From Flavobacterium sp. ov086 (lineage in GTDB: Bacteria; Bacteroidota; Bacteroidia; Flavobacteriales; Flavobacteriaceae), in NCBI RefSeq assembly GCF_900187965.1, contig NZ_FZNL01000026.1:1-64000 (forward strand): 64,000 nt of DNA. The letters are read 5' to 3'. Each line of letters opens with the position of its first letter. The first letter of the stretch is position 1. The position numbers were made by a program, and so were the translations under genes. Below are positions 45,613 to 55,037 of this stretch, in pieces. The notes below the pieces were generated by a model. It saw only the letters and a list, made by a program, of their open reading frames with translations, searched no databases and was not told the origin of the DNA.

Positions 45613-45852
45613 TTGCAAAATACAATCCATACCCTCAAAAAAGGCGAAAAAGCCATTATCAAAGATTTTGATATCGATTTGATTCCTTTAAAACTACTAG
45701 AGATGGGTTGTTTGCCGGGTAATTTAGTCGAATTACTTCAGATTGCTCCTTTTGGAGATCCGTTATATTTAGATATTAATGGTTCGCATGTCGCCATTCG
45801 TATTGAAACTGCTCGTGAAATTGAAGTTGAACTTATCAAAACCGATTTGTAA
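45613..45852 (+). CDS. feoA: FeoA ferrous-iron transport accessory protein
   Basis: 79-aa SH3-like FeoA protein (GEKAIIKDFDID...LLEMGCLPGNLVELLQIAPFGDPLYL). It is needed with FeoB for Fe(II) uptake. The start is TTG at 45613: an in-frame stop (TAA) lies nine bases upstream and no ATG exists between, so TTG is the only usual start. It overlaps feoB by one base. Promoter-like elements are upstream. Confidence 0.92.
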   Translation: MQNTIHTLKKGEKAIIKDFDIDLIPLKLLEMGCLPGNLVELLQIAPFGDPLYLDINGSHVAIRIETAREIEVELIKTDL

Positions 45853-47951
45853 TGAGCATTCAAAATATAAATGTTGCCCTTATTGGGAATCCAAACACCG
45901 GAAAAACTTCAGTCTTCAATCAGCTTACAGGTTTAAATCAACAAGTTGGGAATTATCCCGGAATTACTGTTGAGAAAAAAATGGGGTTCTGTAAATTACC
46001 GCACAATATTAAAGCTAATATTCTGGATTTACCCGGAACTTATAGTTTGAACGCCAGTTCGATGGACGAAAGTGTTGTTATTGAACTTTTACTAAACAAA
46101 AATGACAAATTATATCCTGATGTTGCGGTAGTTGTAACCGATGTTGAAAATCTGAAACGAAATCTACTGATTTACACTCAAATAAAAGACCTTGAAATTC
46201 CTACTATTTTAGTCATTAATATGTCTGATCGTATGGAACGTAAAGGAATTACGCTTGATATTCCTTTCTTGGAAGAAAAATTAAAAACCAAAATTGCTTT
46301 AGTAAGTTCACGTAAAGGTTTAGGAATCGATGAGTTGAAAGAGCTAATTGTCTCTTATAAAACAATTCCACATGAGCCATGTTTAAACGCTTCGGTTATT
46401 GATACAGAGTATTTTGAAAAATTACAACATGCATTTCCAAATCAATTATTGTATAAATTATGGTTGGTGATTACGCAAGATGTAAACTTTTTGAATTTAG
46501 AACGAAATGAAATCAGAAGCACTTTTACTAAATCGCACTCAGAATTAAAACGCTTACAGCAAAAGGAAACCATAAAACGTTATCAATTTATAAATGATGT
46601 TCTAAAACAAGGTTTACAAGTTGATGAATCAATGGCAAAAGACATCAGAGCTAAACTGGATCGTGTTTTAACACACAAAGTTTGGGGTTATGTTATTTTC
46701 TTAGCGATTTTATTTTTGATTTTTCAATCCATTTTCAGCTGGTCAACTATCCCTATGGATTTCATTGACAGCACTTTTGCGTCTTTAAGCAGTTGGACCG
46801 CTCAGGAATTACCAAGCGGAATTTTGACTGATTTACTTTCGCAGGGAATCATTCCGGGAATTGGCGGTGTTATTATTTTTATTCCTCAAATTGCCTTTCT
46901 GTTTTTGTTTATTTCTATTCTGGAAGAAAGCGGTTATATGAGTCGTGTTGTATTTTTGATGGATAAAGTCATGCGTAAGTTTGGACTTTCCGGAAAAAGC
47001 GTTGTGCCATTAATTTCAGGAACTGCCTGTGCAATTCCGGCAATTATGGCAACTCGAAACATCGAAAACTGGAAAGAACGTTTAATCACAATTCTTGTAA
47101 CTCCTTTTACAACCTGCTCTGCGAGATTACCAGTTTATACGATCATTATCTCTTTGGTAATACCGGATGAACGCCTTTTTGGGATATTAAATATGCAGGG
47201 ATTAGCCTTGATGTTATTGTACTTATTAGGTTTTGGAACTGCTATTCTTTCGGCTTATATCCTGAACAAAATATTAAAGATAAGCGCAAAAACATATTTC
47301 GTTGTTGAAATGCCAAGCTATAAAATGCCACTTTTTAAAAATGTTGGAATTAATGTGGTTGAAAAAACGAAAGCTTTCGTTGTTGGAGCAGGAAAAATAA
47401 TCTTAGCAATATCAGTTATACTATGGTTTTTGGCCTCTTTTGGACCTGGAGAAAATTTTAATGAAGCAGAAACAATTGTAAAAGAACGTTTTGCAGACAA
47501 ACATTTAACAGAAATAGAATTTGAAAATGAAGTTGCTTCTCAAAAGTTAGAGAACTCTTACATAGGAATCATGGGTCATGTAATTGAACCTGCAATTGCT
47601 CCATTAGGTTACGATTGGAAAATAGGAATTGCAATTATTAGTTCGTTTGCTGCACGTGAAGTTTTTGTTGGAACTCTTGCAACAATCTATAGTGTTGGAA
47701 ACAGCGAGAATGAAGCCACCATAAAAAGTAAAATGCAGGAAGAAATAAATCCGGAAACGGGTAAGAAGATCTTCAATTTTGCTTCAGGAATTTCATTACT
47801 ACTCTTTTACGCTTTTGCAATGCAATGTGCGAGTACACTTGCCATCACTAAAAAAGAAACTAATTCCTGGAAATGGCCAGCCTTGCAACTCGTTCTTATG
47901 AGCGGACTAGCCTATTTTGTAGCGCTTTTAGCCTACCAACTTTTAAAATAA
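45852..47951 (+). CDS. feoB: FeoB ferrous-iron transporter
   Basis: 699-aa Fe(II) permease. The N-terminal G domain carries G1 GNPNTGKTS (residues 11-19), G2/G3 NYPGITVEKK and DLPGTYSLN, and G4 NMSD. The membrane part has two gate motifs with Cys (GTACAIPAIMATR and AARVF-type AAREVFVGT), and the GKIILAISVILWFLASFGPG segment. It works with FeoA and the small protein behind it. Complete and normal in length. Confidence 0.95.
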   Translation: MSIQNINVALIGNPNTGKTSVFNQLTGLNQQVGNYPGITVEKKMGFCKLPHNIKANILDLPGTYSLNASSMDESVVIELLLNKNDKLYPDVAVVVTDVENLKRNLLIYTQIKDLEIPTILVINMSDRMERKGITLDIPFLEEKLKTKIALVSSRKGLGIDELKELIVSYKTIPHEPCLNASVIDTEYFEKLQHAFPNQLLYKLWLVITQDVNFLNLERNEIRSTFTKSHSELKRLQQKETIKRYQFINDVLKQGLQVDESMAKDIRAKLDRVLTHKVWGYVIFLAILFLIFQSIFSWSTIPMDFIDSTFASLSSWTAQELPSGILTDLLSQGIIPGIGGVIIFIPQIAFLFLFISILEESGYMSRVVFLMDKVMRKFGLSGKSVVPLISGTACAIPAIMATRNIENWKERLITILVTPFTTCSARLPVYTIIISLVIPDERLFGILNMQGLALMLLYLLGFGTAILSAYILNKILKISAKTYFVVEMPSYKMPLFKNVGINVVEKTKAFVVGAGKIILAISVILWFLASFGPGENFNEAETIVKERFADKHLTEIEFENEVASQKLENSYIGIMGHVIEPAIAPLGYDWKIGIAIISSFAAREVFVGTLATIYSVGNSENEATIKSKMQEEINPETGKKIFNFASGISLLLFYAFAMQCASTLAITKKETNSWKWPALQLVLMSGLAYFVALLAYQLLK

Positions 47952-47957
47952 ACAGCC

Positions 47958-48080
47958 ATGATACAAGAAATTATAGCTTTTGCCATTTTACTTATTGCAG
48001 TCGGTTTTTTGATAAAAAAGATCTTTTGGAAATCTAAAAAGAAAAAAGATTGCGGCGACAGAAACTGTGGATGTTCTTAG
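47958..48080 (+). CDS. FeoB-associated Cys-rich membrane protein
   Basis: 40-aa protein that starts six bases after feoB. One TM helix (IIAFAILLIAVGFLI), a basic stretch (KKIFWKSKKKK) and a Cys-rich tail DCGDRNCGCS. This matches the short FeoB-associated Cys-rich proteins known in Bacteroidota and Firmicutes feo operons, thought to be functional analogues of FeoC. The tail could bind iron; it is missing from automated gene lists if a length cut-off of about 60 aa is used. Confidence 0.85.
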   Translation: MIQEIIAFAILLIAVGFLIKKIFWKSKKKKDCGDRNCGCS

Positions 48081-48324
48081 AGGAAAGGTTCTGAGTTGCT
48101 GAAGCTTTAAGTTGCAAAGATTTCAAAAAAAGACAATTTCACAGAGATACATAGGGTTAAAACTGAAAGCTTCACAGGGATTTAAATTTCTTTGTGAAGC
48201 TTTCTGCTTTCTTAATGTGTCTTTGCAGAATAAAATTTGTCTTTTTATGTTACTAAAAAAACTTTTACTTCCTGTTTTTAAATTTTTCGCAAACTATTTT
48301 TGAGTAATTTAATTTCATCTAAAA

Positions 48325-48447
48325 ATGTCAGAAGAAGATAAAATAGAGATAATAAGAGATAATAGAGTAGCAAGAATGTTGTGGTTTTTTCTTGGATTTA
48401 TATGTGCGGTTATAATAACATACTTCACGATGAAACATCATTCATAA
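48325..48447 (+). CDS. Small one-helix membrane protein, unknown function
   Basis: 40-aa frame: charged start MSEEDKIEIIRDNRVARM, one hydrophobic helix WFFLGFICAVIITYF, short basic end TMKHHS. The composition (acidic start, positive-in helix) looks like a genuine membrane peptide rather than a chance frame. No homologue is recognised. It lies 245 bases after the feo operon in a gap otherwise made of repeats. Expression is not shown. Confidence 0.45.
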   Translation: MSEEDKIEIIRDNRVARMLWFFLGFICAVIITYFTMKHHS

Positions 48448-48525
48448 ATAAACCTGACAAAACCAAAATCTACTTTCAGTTCAATTTAGCTTAATCCGTT
48501 ATATCGAATAATGGATTGTTATTAT

Positions 48526-49179
48526 TTACTTCACTCCCTCCCACTCGGCATAAAACTGCGCCAGAAAGGTTTCCATAAATTTATGCCTTTCAGAAGCAAT
48601 TTGTTTTCCGGTTTCGGTATTCATCTTATCTTTTAATAGTAAAAGCTTTTCGTAAAAGTGATTTATCGTTGGCGCACTATTCTTTTTGTATTCCTCTTTG
48701 GTCATAGTGGTTATTGGAGCAATTTCAGGATTATGTAAGGCACGATTTTTAAATCCGCCATAATTGAACGCTCTTGCCACTCCAATCGCCCCTATTGCAT
48801 CTAAACGATCCGCATCCTGAACGATATCTAATTCTACAGAATGGAAACTCTTTTCAAAATTTCCGCCTTTATATGAGATGTTTTCGATGATATTGACCAC
48901 ATGCTGAATAATTTCTTCAGAAACATTCTCAGATTCCAGAAACAAACGTGCTGTTTTTGGTCCAATGGTTTCATCTCCATTATGAAATTTACTATCGGCA
49001 ATATCATGAAGCAAAGCGCCTAATTGTACTACAACCAAATCGCAGTTGGTGCCTTTTGCAATTAAAAGTGCATTTTTATAAACACGTTCGATATGAAACC
49101 AATCGTGTCCGCCTTCGGCATCATTGAGTTTTTCTTTTACAAAAGCAATTGTTTTATTTATTAAATCGGGATTATTCAT
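48526..49179 (-). CDS. HD-domain phosphohydrolase (YedJ-like)
   Basis: 217-aa HD-family hydrolase. Motifs: HDWFHIERVYKNAL, LGALLHDIADSKF (the HD doublet), VQDADRLDAIGAIGVARAF. The fold and order match YedJ/YpgQ-type proteins, which dephosphorylate nucleotides. I use ATG 49179 (MNNPDLINKTI); the frame from 49209 adds ten residues with no family support. Substrate unknown. Monocistronic. Confidence 0.88.
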   Translation of the reverse strand: MNNPDLINKTIAFVKEKLNDAEGGHDWFHIERVYKNALLIAKGTNCDLVVVQLGALLHDIADSKFHNGDETIGPKTARLFLESENVSEEIIQHVVNIIENISYKGGNFEKSFHSVELDIVQDADRLDAIGAIGVARAFNYGGFKNRALHNPEIAPITTMTKEEYKKNSAPTINHFYEKLLLLKDKMNTETGKQIASERHKFMETFLAQFYAEWEGVK

Positions 49180-49387
49180 AGTAGTATTTTCGTGGGATAA
49201 TAATGGCACGCAGATGACACGGATTTAAACGGATTAGCGCAGATTTTTTAATTGTATTCTGTAAATAAAAAAGTTGATTGTCAAAGTTACTAAACTTCAA
49301 CAATCAACAATGTTTTTTCAATATCAATATCAATTGCAGAAATTAATTTTAAATCTAAAATCAGAAATCTGCAATCTAAAATTTAAT

Positions 49388-50380
49388 TTACAATTTAGCA
49401 GGTTCAACCCATTTAAAGATGTGTGATTCTTGCGGAATTACTAATCTTTCAGAAATTCTAGCCATACGAGCTGGTAATTTCATTAAATAATCACGTGCTT
49501 TTTCAGCTTCGTCTGTTAAACCAGACATTTTATCAATTTCCCACTTATCCATTAATTTCTGCATGATATCTACATAATCGCTTGCGGTGTAAACCCCGAT
49601 ACGTTGAGCAGAATCAGAAAATTGTTCGAAAGCTGAACTGATTTTTTGTCCAGATTCTCTTAAGAAATGTGCCGGCATAACGATTTTTTGTTTCATCATG
49701 TATTGAAACGCCAACATCATTTCGCTAGGATCCACTGCAAAAATACGTGTTACAAATTCGCTGTATGCATGGTGATGACGCATTTCGTCGCCTGCAATCA
49801 TTTTACACATTTTAGACAACTTGTTATCACCAAATTTTTTAGCCATTTGTGCTACTCTATTGTGCGAAACGTAAGTTGCTAATTCCTGGAAACTAGTGTA
49901 TACAAAGTTTTTGTACGGGTCAGATCCAGTTCCAATATCAAAACCGTCGTTAATTAAATGCTGTGTTGTCATTTCGATTTCACGCATGTTCACACGACCA
50001 GACAAATACAAGTATTTATTTAGTAAATCACCATGGCGGTTTTCTTCTCCAGTCCATTGCCTGATCCATTTAGACCAGCCGTTTCCACCATTTTCTATCT
50101 GATTTATTCCTTCCACGTCCATTAACCATGATTCGTATGTTGGCAAAGCTTCTTCAGTGATTGTATCACCAACAAGCGTTACCCAAAAATCGTATGGTAA
50201 TTCTTTAGCAATTTCACGTAACTCTTTTACCTCCTCAAAGAAATTATCTCCTTCAGAATTAGGTAAAAAGTCTGACGGCTGCCAAATTTTTTCCACTGGA
50301 ATTAAATACTGTTCTACGAAGCTATCCACGTTTTTTTCCAAAAACTGCATTACTTCTAATCTAATGTTTTTTATAGACAT
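49388..50380 (-). CDS. Acyl-ACP desaturase (soluble di-iron)
   Basis: 330-aa stearoyl-ACP-desaturase-like protein. The di-iron ligands appear as EENRH (Glu113, His116) and DEMRHHHAY (Glu and His near residue 200), matching the E-x2-H pairs of this family. It introduces a cis double bond in acyl-ACP using ferredoxin and O2. It is 51 bases downstream of the PlsC-like gene, so both may serve membrane lipid synthesis. The gap after it (49210-49387) contains ACGCAGATGACACGGATTTAA-type repeat words. Confidence 0.9.
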   Translation of the reverse strand: MSIKNIRLEVMQFLEKNVDSFVEQYLIPVEKIWQPSDFLPNSEGDNFFEEVKELREIAKELPYDFWVTLVGDTITEEALPTYESWLMDVEGINQIENGGNGWSKWIRQWTGEENRHGDLLNKYLYLSGRVNMREIEMTTQHLINDGFDIGTGSDPYKNFVYTSFQELATYVSHNRVAQMAKKFGDNKLSKMCKMIAGDEMRHHHAYSEFVTRIFAVDPSEMMLAFQYMMKQKIVMPAHFLRESGQKISSAFEQFSDSAQRIGVYTASDYVDIMQKLMDKWEIDKMSGLTDEAEKARDYLMKLPARMARISERLVIPQESHIFKWVEPAKL

Positions 50381-50431
50381 TACTTATTTAAGATTGGGAT
50401 TTCTATTTCAGATTATTTCTGAATCAAAAAT

Positions 50432-51172
50432 CTATTTATACTCGTTTACTCCTTCTACAACAGCCTTTTCTGTCAATCTCATTAACTCGGCAAAATCATA
50501 ATCTTTTACTGCCATGGCCTCATGAACGGTAAAGGTAAGGCGATTTCCTAAGGTTACCGGGAAAAGACCATATTTTACCATTTTCCATGAATTATTAATA
50601 CTCACAGGCACAACATATGCCGAAGGCGCATATTTGCATAGGATTTTTAAACCACTTTGAGCAAATTCTTTAGGTTTTCCTGTTTTACTTCTTGTTCCTT
50701 CAGGAAAAATAACAGCAGATCTTGTGTTTTTTTCGATATATTCAGACAAGCTTTTGATTACCGGAATCGCTTGTTTAGGGTCTTTACGGTCAATTAGTAC
50801 AGATCCTCCGTGACGTAAATTATAAGATACACTTGGGATTCCTTTTCCTAACTCCTTCTTACTTACAAATTTACAATGAAATCGTCTAAAATACCAAATC
50901 ATTGTTATAATATCGTACATGCTTTGGTGATTTGAAACAAAAATCAAGGGAACTCCGGTTGGAATTGTTTCTCTGTTTTCGATTTTATATGTTGTTCCTA
51001 CCAGATTTGTACATCTTAAAAGGAAGTAATTTAAATAATCAACGCTCTTTTTATGCGCTTGATAACCAAAAACATTTAGGCAAAACCATTGTATTGGATG
51101 AAATACCAATAAAACCGAACTAAAGAACAAATAGTAAATTACGGATATGGGATACGAAATTATTTTTTGCAT
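50432..51172 (-). CDS. 1-acyl-sn-glycerol-3-phosphate acyltransferase (PlsC family)
   Basis: 246-aa membrane-associated acyltransferase. Hydrophobic N-terminus (YPISVIYYLFFSSVLLVFHP), catalytic NHQSMYD (H-x4-D), a second block KFVSKKELGKGIP and the third FPEGTRSKTGKP. It esterifies lysophosphatidate to phosphatidate. It is divergent from rnpA and upstream of the desaturase gene, a sensible pair for lipid synthesis. Confidence 0.92.
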   Translation of the reverse strand: MQKIISYPISVIYYLFFSSVLLVFHPIQWFCLNVFGYQAHKKSVDYLNYFLLRCTNLVGTTYKIENRETIPTGVPLIFVSNHQSMYDIITMIWYFRRFHCKFVSKKELGKGIPSVSYNLRHGGSVLIDRKDPKQAIPVIKSLSEYIEKNTRSAVIFPEGTRSKTGKPKEFAQSGLKILCKYAPSAYVVPVSINNSWKMVKYGLFPVTLGNRLTFTVHEAMAVKDYDFAELMRLTEKAVVEGVNEYK

Positions 51173-51297
51173 GCTTTAAAAATTAATGCGCAAAAGTAAT
51201 AAATAAATTTTTAGCGGTATAAAAATTGAAAACAATAACTGTTTTTATGGTTTAATTGTACCTTTGTCCTTGAAATTGCAAATTTTTTCTGAATTAA

Positions 51298-51702
51298 ATG
51301 AACTTTACTTACCCTAAAAATGAACGCTTAAAGAGCAATACTACAATTAGTTTACTGTTTTCTGAAGGAAAATCGGTTTCTAAATATCCATTGCGTTTGG
51401 TTTACCGTCAAGCGGAAGTTGACTCAGCAGAAAAGATCAAAATTGGAGTTTCGGTTTCTAAAAAATACTTTAAAAAAGCCGTTGATCGCAATTACTTCAA
51501 ACGTGTTTTGAGAGAAACATATCGTTTAAACAAACATTTGCTTCTGGATAACATTCAACATCCCTATTCTTTGATGTTTTTTTATCAGACCAAAGACAGA
51601 TTATCGTATGAAGAAATCAATACCAAAACGATTCAGTTATTTGAGAAATTCTTACTTCAGGTGAATAAAATACCCGATTCTGAAAATAAAACCGAGTCGT
51701 AG
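51298..51702 (+). CDS. rnpA: Ribonuclease P protein component
   Basis: 134-aa RnpA. It starts with YPKNERLKSNTTISLLFSEGKS and has the RNR-type motif KKYFKKAVDRNYFKRVLRE that contacts the catalytic RNA. It binds pre-tRNA leader in RNase P. rpmH, its frequent partner, is not adjacent. A TACCTTTG -7-like element sits at 51259-51266. An S41 protease gene follows in the same direction, as often in Flavobacteria. Confidence 0.93.
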   Translation: MNFTYPKNERLKSNTTISLLFSEGKSVSKYPLRLVYRQAEVDSAEKIKIGVSVSKKYFKKAVDRNYFKRVLRETYRLNKHLLLDNIQHPYSLMFFYQTKDRLSYEEINTKTIQLFEKFLLQVNKIPDSENKTES

Positions 51703-51783
51703 ATCTCCAAAAGCAACTTTATTTATCAAATTATACGAAAAATTATAAAAAAATTGTAGTTTTAGCTTTAATTTGAAATATTT

Positions 51784-52587
51784 ATGCGACAATTTTTCTT
51801 TTTATTCTTTGCTGTTTTGACTTTTTCAAGTTGCGAAAAACATGCCGAACCTGCTTATTCTGCCGACGAGAAAATGATGACCGTAAATGCTCCGGCACCA
51901 AGGGAATCAAATGGAAATGAAAGCCCCATAATTTCTCAAAAAATAATCAAAGAAGCTTTTCTTAAATTCGAAACTAACGATTTAGAGAACACTTACAATC
52001 AAATTAAAACTGCAATTGCAGCCAATAAAGCAAGTATTCAAAATGATTCTCAGGAAAAAGATTATGGAACTGTCACCAGAAGACTTACGGTACGAATTCC
52101 TAGTCAAAACTTTGATCCTTTTTTAGAATCTATATCCAAAGGGGTTTCTTATTTTGACGAAAAGAACATTTCATCTCAGAATGTTACAGAAGAATATATC
52201 GACTTAACTTCGAGATTAAACACAAAACGTAAACTCGAAGAGCGTTACATCGAAATATTAAAAAAAGCCACTAAAGTAAGTGAGATTCTGGAAATCGAAA
52301 AGCAAATCTCAGCAATTAGAGAAGAAATTGAAGCGAAACAAGGTCAACTTAAATATTTAGAAAGTCGTGTATCTGAAAGTACCGTTACAATTGAATTCTA
52401 TAAAACTATTGCTCAAAAAGAAGGCGTTAAAATTTCGTACGGATCAAAAATTTGGAACTCAATTCAGTCGGGATTCTTTAGTTTGTCAGATTTTTTACTC
52501 TCGCTTATTAGTGTTTGGCCGTTTATTATTCTAATTTGCGTACTTGCCTATTTTATTAGAAAAAGATTTAAAAGAAAAAAAATATAA
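51784..52587 (+). CDS. DUF4349 lipoprotein with C-terminal TM helix
   Basis: 267-aa protein. Lipobox SSC at Cys17, a beta-rich DUF4349 core (TVRIPSQNFDPFLESISKGVSYFDEKNISSQNVTEEYIDL), a coiled coil of about 50 residues (RKLEERYIEILKKATKVSEILEIEKQI) and a C-terminal helix (WPFIILICVLAYFI) with KKRFKRK-like basic end. No enzyme motif. It precedes the S41 protease by two bases, so a cell-envelope function linked with proteolysis is likely but unproven. Confidence 0.82.
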   Translation: MRQFFFLFFAVLTFSSCEKHAEPAYSADEKMMTVNAPAPRESNGNESPIISQKIIKEAFLKFETNDLENTYNQIKTAIAANKASIQNDSQEKDYGTVTRRLTVRIPSQNFDPFLESISKGVSYFDEKNISSQNVTEEYIDLTSRLNTKRKLEERYIEILKKATKVSEILEIEKQISAIREEIEAKQGQLKYLESRVSESTVTIEFYKTIAQKEGVKISYGSKIWNSIQSGFFSLSDFLLSLISVWPFIILICVLAYFIRKRFKRKKI

Positions 52588-52589
52588 TC

Positions 52590-54227
52590 ATGTATCCTTA
52601 TTTCAAAAAGAAGTTCATTATTCCAACCGTTGCAGCTGGATTTTTATTTATTGGAACCAGTTTCAAAGATGATTTCTTTGAGATTGCAAAGCAAATAGAA
52701 ATCTTCACGACATTATTCAAAGCGGTAAACACCAATTATGTCGACGAGACTAATCCGGGCGATTTAATGGATAAGGCGATTAAAAGTATGTTGGGAAGTT
52801 TAGATCCTTATACGGTTTATTTTAATGAGCAGGATGTTGTAAACTTCAAGATCAATAATACTGGTGAATACACCGGAATTGGTGCTATGATCGCCAGAAA
52901 GAAAGATCGTTTAATCGTTCGCGAACCTTATAAAAATTATCCTGCCGACAAAGCCGGACTAAAAGCGGGTGACGAAATTATTCAGATTGGAGATGTATTG
53001 ATTGCTGATTTTAAAGATGATGCCTCGCAATTACTGAAGGGAACAAAAAATACTAAGATTACCATAAAATACATTCGTCAGGGTAAAACCATGACAACCG
53101 AATTGGTTCTGGACGAAGTTGATATTAAATCTGTTCCTTTCTACGGAAAAATAGACGAAAAAACGGGTTATATCGTTTTGGCACATTTTAGCCGAAAAGC
53201 ATCAAATGAAGTAAAAGATGCTCTTGAAAAACTAAAAGCTGACGGAGCTACTCAAATTGTTCTGGATTTAAGAGGAAATCCGGGTGGTTTGCTAAATGAA
53301 GCTATTGATATTTGTAATTTGTTTGTACCTAAAAATGAGGTTATTGTAACTACAAAATCAAGAATCGAAAAACACAACAATACTTATAAAACGACCAAAG
53401 AGCCTGTAGATACACAAATTCCGTTGGCAATTTTAGTGAACGGACGAAGTGCCTCTGCATCAGAAATTGTTTCGGGAGCTTTACAGGATTTAGATCGTGC
53501 CGTAGTTTTAGGAAGCCGTAGTTTTGGTAAAGGTCTGGTTCAGCGTTCTGTTGATTTGACTTATGGAACTCAGCTTAAAGTAACTATTTCTCGTTATTAC
53601 ACGCCTTCCGGTCGTTGTATTCAGGCTTTGGATTATGCACATAAAGACAAAAATGGTGTTGCTCAAAAAACGGATGCCAAAAACTTTAATGCTTTTAAAA
53701 CCAGAAAAGGAAGAACAGTTTATGATGGTGGCGGAGTTTTACCGGATATTGAACTGGACGAAACTAAAATGAGCCCGATTACAACTGCTTTATTAAAAAA
53801 CGACGGGATCTTTGATTATGCAACTTCGTATTATTACAAAAATCCAAATTTAGGAGAAAAGATTCCAACGGTTACAGATGCTGATTATACAAGCTTTAAA
53901 CAATATTTAAAAACCAACAAAATCACTTTTGATACGGAGACTGAGCTAGCTTTGAAAAATACTTTGGCTGCAGCCAAAACTGAAAAAATCGACGAAACTA
54001 TTGCTCCGGAATATCAGCAATTGCTAAACGCTCTTGAAAAAAGCGAAACGACTTTGTTAGATAAAAATCAAAAGGAAATTAGAAACCTGATTCAGGAAGA
54101 GCTTATAAAAAGATACCAATATCAAGAAGGTTTGTATCAATTTTACATTAAAAATAATTCAGAAATTAAGAAAGCAGTGAGCGTTTTAAATAATCAGACT
54201 GAATATAAAACGATTTTAAAAATGTAA
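52590..54227 (+). CDS. S41 family C-terminal processing peptidase
   Basis: 545-aa CtpA/Prc-like serine protease. Hydrophobic N-terminus (FIIPTVAAGFLFIGTSF), PDZ domain at about 90-170 (AGLKAGDEIIQIGDV), then the catalytic Ser in NGRSASASEIVSGAL and Lys in SFGKGLVQRSV. About 170 residues beyond the protease core form a helical tail. It processes C-termini of periplasmic proteins. Operon with DUF4349 (2-base gap) and the double-OmpA gene (6-base gap). Confidence 0.92.
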   Translation: MYPYFKKKFIIPTVAAGFLFIGTSFKDDFFEIAKQIEIFTTLFKAVNTNYVDETNPGDLMDKAIKSMLGSLDPYTVYFNEQDVVNFKINNTGEYTGIGAMIARKKDRLIVREPYKNYPADKAGLKAGDEIIQIGDVLIADFKDDASQLLKGTKNTKITIKYIRQGKTMTTELVLDEVDIKSVPFYGKIDEKTGYIVLAHFSRKASNEVKDALEKLKADGATQIVLDLRGNPGGLLNEAIDICNLFVPKNEVIVTTKSRIEKHNNTYKTTKEPVDTQIPLAILVNGRSASASEIVSGALQDLDRAVVLGSRSFGKGLVQRSVDLTYGTQLKVTISRYYTPSGRCIQALDYAHKDKNGVAQKTDAKNFNAFKTRKGRTVYDGGGVLPDIELDETKMSPITTALLKNDGIFDYATSYYYKNPNLGEKIPTVTDADYTSFKQYLKTNKITFDTETELALKNTLAAAKTEKIDETIAPEYQQLLNALEKSETTLLDKNQKEIRNLIQEELIKRYQYQEGLYQFYIKNNSEIKKAVSVLNNQTEYKTILKM

Positions 54228-54233
54228 CAACGA

Positions 54234-55037
54234 ATGAAGATTTGTAGAGCCCTATTTCTGTTTATTATTTACAATTTATCGGCACAGCAAAAACCTATCG
54301 AAACTATCTATTTTGATTTCGACAAGTATGATCTTACAGACAAACAAACCGAGGTCGTAACTAATTTTATTAAAACCATTGACACTTCAAAAGTGGAGTC
54401 AATACAGATTTATGGCTACTGCGATGATCGTGGTAATGACGAATATAATTTTCGCTTATCAAATAACCGCGTTAATACCATTCAGGAATTATTAATTTCA
54501 AAAGGCTTTAATCAAAGTAGAATTGTGATTCTGGAAGGAAAAGGACGTGTGGTTGTGCGACCTGACACTATCGAAAATCTTCATGAAACAAGATCCAGAA
54601 ATCGTCGTGTAGATTTGATTGTTGTAAAACGAAATAGTTTTGGCAAAGGAATCTACAATTCCCTTAGAAATGATTTGAAGGTTGGCGATAAAATCTATCT
54701 GGATAACATTTTATTTGATCTTGGAAGCTCAAAACTTACCAATAATTCAAAGAAAGAATTAGATAAAATCGCAGAAAAACTTCTTCAGAAAAGAAGCTAT
54801 CAATTTGAAATTCGAGGTCATGTTTGCTGTACTCCTGAAATATACAGTGACGCAATTGACAGAGATACCAAAGAAAGAAGACTTTCCTGGAACCGTGCCA
54901 AAACGGTTTTCAATTATCTGATTTCCAAAAAAGTCTCCAAAAGCAGAATGACGTATTTGGGTTGTGGCAATAAATATCCACTAAAAAAAGGCGATGCTTT
55001 AGATCGCCGTGTTGAATTTGTGATTACGAAAATTTAG
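54234..55037 (+). CDS. Tandem double-OmpA-domain protein
   Basis: 267-aa protein with signal peptide (MKICRALFLFIIYNLSAQ) and two OmpA-like peptidoglycan-binding domains. Domain 1 (residues ~23-120): ETIYFDFDKYDLT...YGYCDDRGNDEYNFRLSNNR...RSRNRRVDL. Domain 2 (~155-267): ILFDLGSSKLTNN...IRGHVCCTPEIYS...RRLSWNRAKTVF...DALDRRVEFVI. No barrel is attached, so the protein is likely a periplasmic cross-linker of cell wall. Domain 2 has a Cys pair and CG, possibly a disulfide. Part of the DUF4349-S41 operon. Confidence 0.85.
   Translation: MKICRALFLFIIYNLSAQQKPIETIYFDFDKYDLTDKQTEVVTNFIKTIDTSKVESIQIYGYCDDRGNDEYNFRLSNNRVNTIQELLISKGFNQSRIVILEGKGRVVVRPDTIENLHETRSRNRRVDLIVVKRNSFGKGIYNSLRNDLKVGDKIYLDNILFDLGSSKLTNNSKKELDKIAEKLLQKRSYQFEIRGHVCCTPEIYSDAIDRDTKERRLSWNRAKTVFNYLISKKVSKSRMTYLGCGNKYPLKKGDALDRRVEFVITKI

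Noticed and set aside
48112..48303. 63-aa open frame on the plus strand after the feo operon
   Set aside because: It is built from the intergenic inverted repeat words (CTTTGTGAAGCTTTC and mirror); no coding character and no family features.
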